The position numbers and the translations under genes were made by a program. Shown here piece after piece: positions 1-4,260 of a stretch of 7,930 bases of DNA. Location: contig DAOVIP010000073.1 in the NCBI GenBank assembly GCA_030671465.1, positions 1-7,930 on the forward strand, given 5' to 3'. The number at the start of each line of letters is the position of its first letter. Position 1 is the first letter of the stretch. Under the pieces are notes generated by a model that worked only from the letters and a program-made list of their open reading frames with translations, ran no database searches and was not told the origin of the DNA. The DNA is from Candidatus Aminicenantota bacterium. GTDB lineage: Bacteria > Acidobacteriota > Aminicenantia > UBA2199.

Positions 1-48
1 CCGGGTGCCATTGCCAATAGCATGAGAATTTTGACCATAGTGAAATAA
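1..48 (+). CDS. C-terminal end of an upstream gene (partial)
   Basis: Read from base 1, the first frame stays open for 15 codons (PGAIANSMRILTIVK) and ends in TAA at 46-48. Seventeen bases later, behind a strong ribosome binding site, the next gene starts on the same strand. That spacing suggests the two are co-transcribed. The fragment is too short to identify the protein, and it could be an accidental open frame; the main support is its position directly before a gene that has no convincing promoter of its own. Confidence 0.45.
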   Translation, partial: PGAIANSMRILTIVK

Positions 49-51
49 TTC

Positions 52-58
52 GGAGGAG
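52..58 (+). promoter_or_regulatory. Shine-Dalgarno of the small membrane protein gene
   Basis: GGAGGAG lies six bases before the ATG at 65. It is a near-perfect anti-16S match and fixes the start of the 165-residue protein. Most other genes in this window have weak or no such site. Confidence 0.85.
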
Positions 59-64
59 AGCAAG

Positions 65-562
65 ATGAACAGTTTGAAAAAAGTAAATCCGCTGCGCCTG
101 GGACTGGCCATTGCCATTACCATGGCTATCATCGGTTTTGTTTTGGGAATTTTCGGATTTTTCGGTATGAATATGGCTTCTGCTAAGGTGGAAGCATCCA
201 TGGATGATGTATTCACTTTCATGAAGCATAGCGATACCAGTATTGCCATGTTCGGGGGCATGACCCTGCGAATCGGCAAGTATGTGGGGGATGGTTGCCT
301 GACTAAAGCTGAAACCAGGAATGACCGGAAGGCTATCCGGACCATAAAAACAATCTTTCCCAAGGCCGATATCGAGGAATACGATATCGAGGACATCAAG
401 ACCGGGCTGGACGGAATTCAGGGTTTCCTGGTGCCCCGCCTGAAAAAAACCCTGGGCTGTGTCCGCTGGTGGATGCTGTTCGGATTGCCCCTGGGGTTGG
501 CCCTGTTCGGATTTTTGGTAGGCATCCTGGGCGGCCGAATCTACAATATTCTGGATAAATAA
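65..562 (+). CDS. Two-helix membrane protein of unknown function
   Basis: I do not recognise this 165-residue protein. After a short basic N-terminus (K5, K6, R11) there is a hydrophobic helix at about residues 12-36, rich in Gly, Ile and Phe. A soluble segment of about 100 residues follows (37-134), and a second hydrophobic helix lies at about 136-157, ending in GGRIYNILDK. By the positive-inside rule both ends should be cytoplasmic and the loop outside the membrane: the residues just before helix 1 and after helix 2 are basic. The loop contains an acidic stretch (DIEEYDIEDIK, 102-112), two glycine-rich turns and one cysteine (C78); a second cysteine (C132) lies at the edge of helix 2. The start is supported by an excellent Shine-Dalgarno. 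It probably belongs to the same transcription unit as the gene ending at 48 and converges on batA. No function can be assigned. Confidence 0.85.
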   Translation: MNSLKKVNPLRLGLAIAITMAIIGFVLGIFGFFGMNMASAKVEASMDDVFTFMKHSDTSIAMFGGMTLRIGKYVGDGCLTKAETRNDRKAIRTIKTIFPKADIEEYDIEDIKTGLDGIQGFLVPRLKKTLGCVRWWMLFGLPLGLALFGFLVGILGGRIYNILDK

Positions 563-570
563 ATCCCGAT

Positions 571-580
571 GGTTTAAACC
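571..580. repeat. 10-bp perfect palindrome between convergent genes
   Basis: GGTTTAAACC reads the same on both strands and lies eight bases past the stop at 562. Two more short palindromes, TCCCGGGA (602-609) and GAATATTC (608-615), crowd the same 51-base gap between the membrane protein gene and the 3' end of batA. None has the GC-rich stem plus T-run of an intrinsic terminator, so a termination role is only a guess. Confidence 0.3.
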
Positions 581-613
581 TGATCGAACCTGGAGTGAAA
601 ATCCCGGGAATAT

Positions 614-1606
614 TCAGGGAAGGGTGCGGAGGAAGCTGCGCTTGGCGACTTCGGCCAGTGAAAATATGATCAGGGCGATCAGGATAAAATAGGGGTATAA
701 GTCCCGGGCCCGGGAGTATTTTTTGGTAGAGACTTCAGATTTTTCCCAGCGGTTGATTTCGGAAAATACCTGCTGCAGCGAATCCTTGTCTGTAGCCCGG
801 AAATAGAGGCCGCCGGTATCGTTGGCAATCTGCTGCAACAGGGCCTCATCGATCTCCACGTTGACCATGATGTACTGTCTGCGGCCGAACTGATCGGTAA
901 TGGGAAACCGGGCTTCTCCCCTTTTACCCACCCCGATGGCATACACTTTGATGTTGAAATCCCGGGCAATTTTGGCTGCATCCCGCGGATCGATTTCACC
1001 CCGGTTGTAGACTCCATCGGACAGCAGGATAATGATTTTGGTTTTGGTTTTGGCATGACGTATCCGGTTGACCGAGGTGGCCAGGGCCATACCCAGAGCC
1101 GTACCGTCTTCCAGCTCTCCGATGGAGGTTTCCCTTAACACATATCTCAGTAATTCATAATCAATGGTCAGCGGACACTTGGTGTAGGAGGTGCCGGCAA
1201 AAATCACCAGCCCGATCCGGTCGTTTTGTCGCTCATCGATAAAATTGGATATAACATCCTTGGCCACTTCCAGCCGGTTGTTGGGCTTGAAGTCTATCGA
1301 GGCCATGGAACCGGAAATGTCCAAGGTAATAAGGATATCAATCCCCTGCCTCTTTTCAACCTGGTAATAATTCATCAGCTGGGGCCTGGCCAGGGCCAGG
1401 ATGAATAAGACCAGGGCCAACAGTTTGAAGAAAAATAAATTTTTGGCCAGGCGTACTTTCAGGGACTGGCTGGAATCCACCAGCAGTTCCTTGGCGGAAA
1501 AGAAAACAAAGCGTTTTCCCCTTTTTTGCATGAGGAAATGCCAGTAAATCAGCACCGGGACCGTGATCAGTCCGATCAAAACCAGTTTATTGTGCAACTG
1601 AAACAT
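614..1606 (-). CDS. batA: BatA-type VWA-domain membrane protein
   Basis: This 330-residue protein has the standard BatA layout. Two N-terminal hydrophobic helices (about 8-24 and 56-74) end in ALARPQ, the typical junction of the BatA N-terminal region. A von Willebrand factor A domain (about 88-285) and a C-terminal membrane helix (about 303-319) follow. The metal-ion-dependent adhesion site looks complete: D96-I-S98-G-S100, T169 in DGTALG, and D197 in LSDG. Other family landmarks are DFKPNNRLEVAK, FAGTSYTKCPLT and the GGLYFRATD segment near 265-273. The VWA domain should sit outside the cytoplasmic membrane, held by helices on both sides. The family is known from Bacteroides aerotolerance operons and is associated with MoxR ATPases; its molecular job is not firmly established. 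The gene is last in a three-gene operon and overlaps the preceding BatD-like gene by 20 bases. The usual neighbour batB is absent. No close ribosome binding site is visible, so translation may be coupled. Confidence 0.92.
   Translation of the reverse strand: MFQLHNKLVLIGLITVPVLIYWHFLMQKRGKRFVFFSAKELLVDSSQSLKVRLAKNLFFFKLLALVLFILALARPQLMNYYQVEKRQGIDILITLDISGSMASIDFKPNNRLEVAKDVISNFIDERQNDRIGLVIFAGTSYTKCPLTIDYELLRYVLRETSIGELEDGTALGMALATSVNRIRHAKTKTKIIILLSDGVYNRGEIDPRDAAKIARDFNIKVYAIGVGKRGEARFPITDQFGRRQYIMVNVEIDEALLQQIANDTGGLYFRATDKDSLQQVFSEINRWEKSEVSTKKYSRARDLYPYFILIALIIFSLAEVAKRSFLRTLP
1036..1053. repeat. Three tandem copies of TTTTGG inside batA
   Basis: Three exact copies of the hexamer TTTTGG stand in a row. 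On the coding strand they read CCAAAA and encode the alternating Lys-Thr run in AKTKTKI (residues 186-191), just before the strand carrying the MIDAS aspartate. Copy changes would keep the frame and add or remove Lys-Thr pairs. Confidence 0.7.
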
Positions 1607-2525
1607 CTTGGTCTTTATTTTCCTCGATTGTTCTGGCTTTTTGTACCGATATGATGGACTTGATTCTGGACTTTATTGCTTCCAGGTTGGCGGAACCCGG
1701 CCGGAATTTGGCAAATTTCACCAGATCCGCTGTGGTGAATATGAACTCCAGGTTCTGTTGGATGGTGGTATTTGATTCATTCCGCTCTACATACTCCATG
1801 GTTTCGGCAGTTGTCAAATCCTCGGCATTGAATCTGTATTCCCGTTGGAGATAGTTTTTGATTATTTCGGTTAAGGCAATGAAAAATTGCTTTACCCTGC
1901 CTTTTTCAAGCCAATTCTTTTTGAATAGTTCACTGATGGACGATTCCAGTTCTTCCAGGGGAGAGAGAAGGAGTAGGGGCCTGGATTTTGCCTGCTTTTT
2001 TTTCTTGCGGATAAACAGGAAAATCAAAACCACCAGTAAAACCAGGGCCAGAAGTAAAAAGACATACTTTAAGACATAGAACGGATTGCCCCGAATGGAG
2101 ATCAAGTCCTTTATATCCTTGATGTCTTGATCTGATTTTTCCAATACGGATTTTATTTTGATATCCAGTGAATTGGTCGTTTTTTCCTCAACAATTTTGT
2201 GATCCCGGATCGTTTTTACCCGAAAGGGTCCGATGGTGTGATTGCCGGTTGAAAAAAAAGAGACCACCTCATGGATTTCGAATACGGTGTGCTCCCTGGA
2301 TTTCCGTCCGGGGAATTGATGTTTTGAAATCGATTCGAAATTTTTCTCAAGGATGTCCACTTGGATATTGTTGATTTCCGGAGTGGTTTTTACGATAATT
2401 TTCAGGGTAATCCGGTCCCCGATGGTAGCTACATTTTCCGATGCGGACAGGGAAACCTGGAATTCCGGATACAGCAATCCGGTGGCAAGCAGGCAAAAAA
2501 GTAGTAAAGGCAGTATGGTTCTCAT
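1587..2525 (-). CDS. BatD-like protein with signal peptide, Ig-like domain, one TM helix and DUF4381-like tail
   Basis: This 312-residue protein starts with a signal peptide (residues 1 to about 19, hydrophobic LPLLLFCLLATGLL). A beta-rich exported region follows (about 21-125), with the look of the BatD/oxygen-tolerance fold: SASENVATIGDRITLKI near its start and HTIGPFRVK near its end. A linker leads to a strong membrane helix (about 151-172) followed by RKKKK, which places the rest in the cytoplasm. The cytoplasmic part (about 186-292) is helical and resembles DUF4381 and BatD C-terminal domains: FFIALTEIIKNYLQREY, then DLTTAET, then LVKFAKFRPG. In such operons a protein of this type links the VWA proteins across the membrane. 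The length is well below that of classical BatD, which usually has several Ig-like repeats, so only one such unit seems present. The start overlaps the DUF58 stop in an ATGA, indicating coupled translation; the 3' end overlaps batA by 20 bases. Confidence 0.82.
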   Translation of the reverse strand: MRTILPLLLFCLLATGLLYPEFQVSLSASENVATIGDRITLKIIVKTTPEINNIQVDILEKNFESISKHQFPGRKSREHTVFEIHEVVSFFSTGNHTIGPFRVKTIRDHKIVEEKTTNSLDIKIKSVLEKSDQDIKDIKDLISIRGNPFYVLKYVFLLLALVLLVVLIFLFIRKKKKQAKSRPLLLLSPLEELESSISELFKKNWLEKGRVKQFFIALTEIIKNYLQREYRFNAEDLTTAETMEYVERNESNTTIQQNLEFIFTTADLVKFAKFRPGSANLEAIKSRIKSIISVQKARTIEENKDQDVSVAQ

Positions 2526-3403
2526 TTTCGATACTTTTTCTTTCTTCTCAGGAAGAAATTAAACAGGGTTTTTTCGTAATCTTTTTCCCGGTCAATATTG
2601 ATGTGATCCACGTTGTATTTATTGAAAAGTTCGGTCAGGAAATCACGGTTTCCATTTAAAATGTCCTGGAATTTCTGCCTGGTTTTTTTCAAGGAAAAAT
2701 CCGTAAAAAATTCCTGTCCACTTTCATAATCTTTTAAAATGAATAACCCTTTTTTAGGTGGGACCAATTCCCTCTGATCCGATATATTAATCGCAATCAG
2801 GTCATGCTTCTGGCTGGCAATTTTGAGGGATTTGGTAAAACCGCTGTCGATAAAATCGGATATCAGGAATATAATGGCCTTTTTTTTGATTACCTTGTTT
2901 AAATATATCAGACCGTTATCGATGGATGTTCCCTTGCCTTCGGGTTTAAAGGTCAGGATTTCCCGGATGATTCGCAGCAGATGAGTTTTTCCCTTTTTGG
3001 GAGGGATGTACCGTTCGATTTGATGGGTGAATATCAATAAACCGACTTTATCGTTGTTAAGCATGGCGGTAAAGGAAATAATGGCCGAGATTTCCGCGGC
3101 AATTTCTTTTTTGCTCTTGGCTCCGGAAAAGAATCCCAGGGAGGCAGACAGGTCAATGGCCAGGATAACGGTTAATTCCCTTTCCTCAACGAATTGCTTG
3201 ATATACAGCTTTCCCATTCTGGAGGACACATTCCAGTCAATAAAGCGGATATCATCCCCGAAGATGTATTCCCTGACCTCCGAAAACTCCATGCCCCGAC
3301 CCTTGAAGGCCGAGTGGTATTCACCGGCAAGAGTCTCTTTGGAGGATTTTTTGGAGATGATTTCGATTCTCTTTATTTTTTTAAAGATCTCAGTTGATAT
3401 CAT
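2522..3403 (-). CDS. DUF58 family protein (VWA-like, MoxR-associated)
   Basis: This 293-residue protein carries the DUF58 signature almost intact at residues 35-79: KGRGMEFSEVREY, GDDIRFIDWNVSSR and FVEERELTV. A VWA-like core follows. D84-L-S86-A-S88 form the first MIDAS motif, T159 (GKGTS) is a plausible second ligand and D183 (ISDF) the third. No signal peptide or membrane helix is evident, so it should be cytoplasmic. The C-terminus is strongly basic (RRKKKYRK). Proteins of this family are normally encoded next to a MoxR AAA+ ATPase and VWA/Bat membrane proteins and are thought to act with them in complex assembly or metal insertion; here no moxR lies upstream. The N-terminus matches the family (FKKIKRIEI before the signature), which supports the start, although no clear Shine-Dalgarno precedes it. 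It heads the operon; the stop overlaps the next start by four bases. An A8 run on the coding strand (2880-2887) encodes part of the VIKKKA segment. Confidence 0.94.
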   Translation of the reverse strand: MISTEIFKKIKRIEIISKKSSKETLAGEYHSAFKGRGMEFSEVREYIFGDDIRFIDWNVSSRMGKLYIKQFVEERELTVILAIDLSASLGFFSGAKSKKEIAAEISAIISFTAMLNNDKVGLLIFTHQIERYIPPKKGKTHLLRIIREILTFKPEGKGTSIDNGLIYLNKVIKKKAIIFLISDFIDSGFTKSLKIASQKHDLIAINISDQRELVPPKKGLFILKDYESGQEFFTDFSLKKTRQKFQDILNGNRDFLTELFNKYNVDHINIDREKDYEKTLFNFFLRRKKKYRK

Positions 3404-3433
3404 TGCCGATTATTGGTCCCGGGCCGTTAGGCC

Positions 3434-3462
3434 ATTATATAAAAAATTTAAAAAAAATTCAA
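3434..3462 (-). promoter_or_regulatory. Sigma70-type promoter of the DUF58-batD-batA operon
   Basis: On the minus strand TTGAAT (3462-3457) and a perfect TATAAT (3439-3434) are separated by 17 bases, the ideal spacing. The spacer consists only of A and T in runs (A6, T3, A7 on the plus strand), which should make it curved or flexible. Transcription would begin near 3427, leaving a leader of about 24 bases. The leader begins with a short GGCC-GTTA-GGCC hairpin (3422-3433 region) and has no evident Shine-Dalgarno. Confidence 0.75.
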
Positions 3463-3495
3463 TCCGGTTAATACTGATGTTAATCCGATTGGATT
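3461..3495. promoter_or_regulatory. Repeat-rich stretch between two divergent promoters, possible operator
   Basis: Between the two -35 regions lie two direct copies of AATCCG (3461-3466 and 3482-3487, 21 bases apart, about two helical turns), two copies of GTTAAT (3467-3472 and 3479-3484), and an inverted pair AATCC-GATT-GGATT (3482-3495). This is the kind of arrangement a dimeric regulator could bind, affecting both the Bat operon and the MshEN gene. No known operator consensus is recognised. Confidence 0.3.
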
Positions 3496-3497
3496 GG

Positions 3498-3526
3498 TTT
3501 ATTTTTCATTTTAATTGTGTTACAAT
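3498..3526 (+). promoter_or_regulatory. Extended -10 promoter of the zinc/MshEN gene
   Basis: TGT-TACAAT (3518-3526) is an extended -10 element matching the consensus at five of six hexamer positions. Seventeen bases upstream the -35 position is poor (TTTATT, 3498-3503), as is common with extended -10 promoters. Transcription would start near 3533, about 17 bases before the ATG at 3550. AAGG (3538-3541) can act as a modest Shine-Dalgarno eight bases from that ATG. Confidence 0.6.
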
Positions 3527-3549
3527 ACCGGTATCTCAAGGCAGGTGAG

Positions 3550-4260
3550 ATGGAAAAATCAATCGATTATATTGTCAAATGCTGGCGTTGTATGGCCGAA
3601 TTTAATGCCATGGAAGCCACTTTCTGCAACCATCATGGCCCCTCGAAAATCTGTCCCTTTTGCCTGGCTTGTTTCTGCCAGGCCCCGGAGGAATATCAGC
3701 AGAATTTCTGGGAAAACAGTCCCCGGGAGTTGCTGGAAGAAAAACTGATCATGGAGAACAAGGCCAGTCTGAAACTGGGCGAGATTTTGATCCGGGCCGG
3801 GAAGATTACCACAGTTCAATTGAAGGATGCCATTGAAAAACAAAAATTGCTCCGCAAGCGTCTGGGAGAAATTATTGTCATGATGGATTTACTCACACCT
3901 GATGAACTGGAATTGTACCTGATTGACCAGAAGCAGATGGACGAGATCGAGCTGAAGGACTTTAAGATCAATGTCGAGCTGATTGAACGGATCGGGATTG
4001 ATTTCTGTTCGCTTAACCGGGTCATCCCCCTGGAGATCTTTAAACTGGACAACGTGGAAGTCCTTCGTCTGGCGGTAACGCCGGGGGTGGATTTGAGCCA
4101 GCTAAAAATGAATGAACGGATCAAGGAGTTTACCGTGATTCCCTATAGTGCCAGACCCGAGGAAATCGAAAGTGTCCTGCGCACCTTCAAAGGGGATGTG
4201 GATGATAAAGATATACTGGTACTGGATGATGAGGAGGACCGTAAAACGGGCCCCGGCTAA
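3550..4260 (+). CDS. Cysteine-rich zinc-binding segment fused to a stand-alone MshEN (GspE N-terminal-like) domain
   Basis: This 236-residue soluble protein has two parts. Residues 11-43 hold seven cysteines and two histidines (CWRC at 11-14, CNHH at 26-29, CPFC at 35-38, C41, C43), which looks like a metal site, probably zinc. Residues 75-212 form a domain like the N-terminus of type II secretion/type IV pilus ATPases. It begins with two 24-residue motifs, 75-98 (KLGEILIRAG start, Q98 end) and 104-127 (RLGEIIVMMD start, Q127 end), separated by five residues. This spacing and the L-G, L, I, L and Q positions fit the c-di-GMP-binding MshEN pattern; deviations are K for R at position 1 of motif I and D for G at position 10 of motif II. 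The second half of the domain (about 140-210) is also present, but there is no Walker ATPase. An acidic tail (DDKDILVLDDEED) ends the protein. I infer a c-di-GMP-responsive adaptor or regulator. The GTG at 3517 would open a longer frame, but it lies within the promoter's -10 region, so the ATG at 3550 is chosen. The stop overlaps the convergent helicase stop. Confidence 0.8.
   Translation: MEKSIDYIVKCWRCMAEFNAMEATFCNHHGPSKICPFCLACFCQAPEEYQQNFWENSPRELLEEKLIMENKASLKLGEILIRAGKITTVQLKDAIEKQKLLRKRLGEIIVMMDLLTPDELELYLIDQKQMDEIELKDFKINVELIERIGIDFCSLNRVIPLEIFKLDNVEVLRLAVTPGVDLSQLKMNERIKEFTVIPYSARPEEIESVLRTFKGDVDDKDILVLDDEEDRKTGPG

Noticed and set aside
563..613. Intrinsic terminator between the convergent genes
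   Set aside because: Short palindromes are present, but none forms a GC-rich stem followed by a T-run in either direction.
3027..3548. Plus-strand open frame of 173 codons opposite DUF58
   Set aside because: It is antisense to the conserved DUF58 signature and crosses the divergent promoter region; it has no plausible ribosome binding site or domain.
3517..3549. Upstream GTG start for the zinc/MshEN protein
   Set aside because: The GTG overlaps the extended -10 element and the added 11 residues look unlike protein N-termini; the ATG at 3550 sits at a sensible distance from both promoter and AAGG.
3550..4260. Interpretation as a truncated type II secretion ATPase (GspE) pseudogene
   Set aside because: The frame is intact, has its own promoter and an N-terminal Cys-rich segment, and no remnant of an ATPase domain follows, since the next gene begins at once on the other strand.
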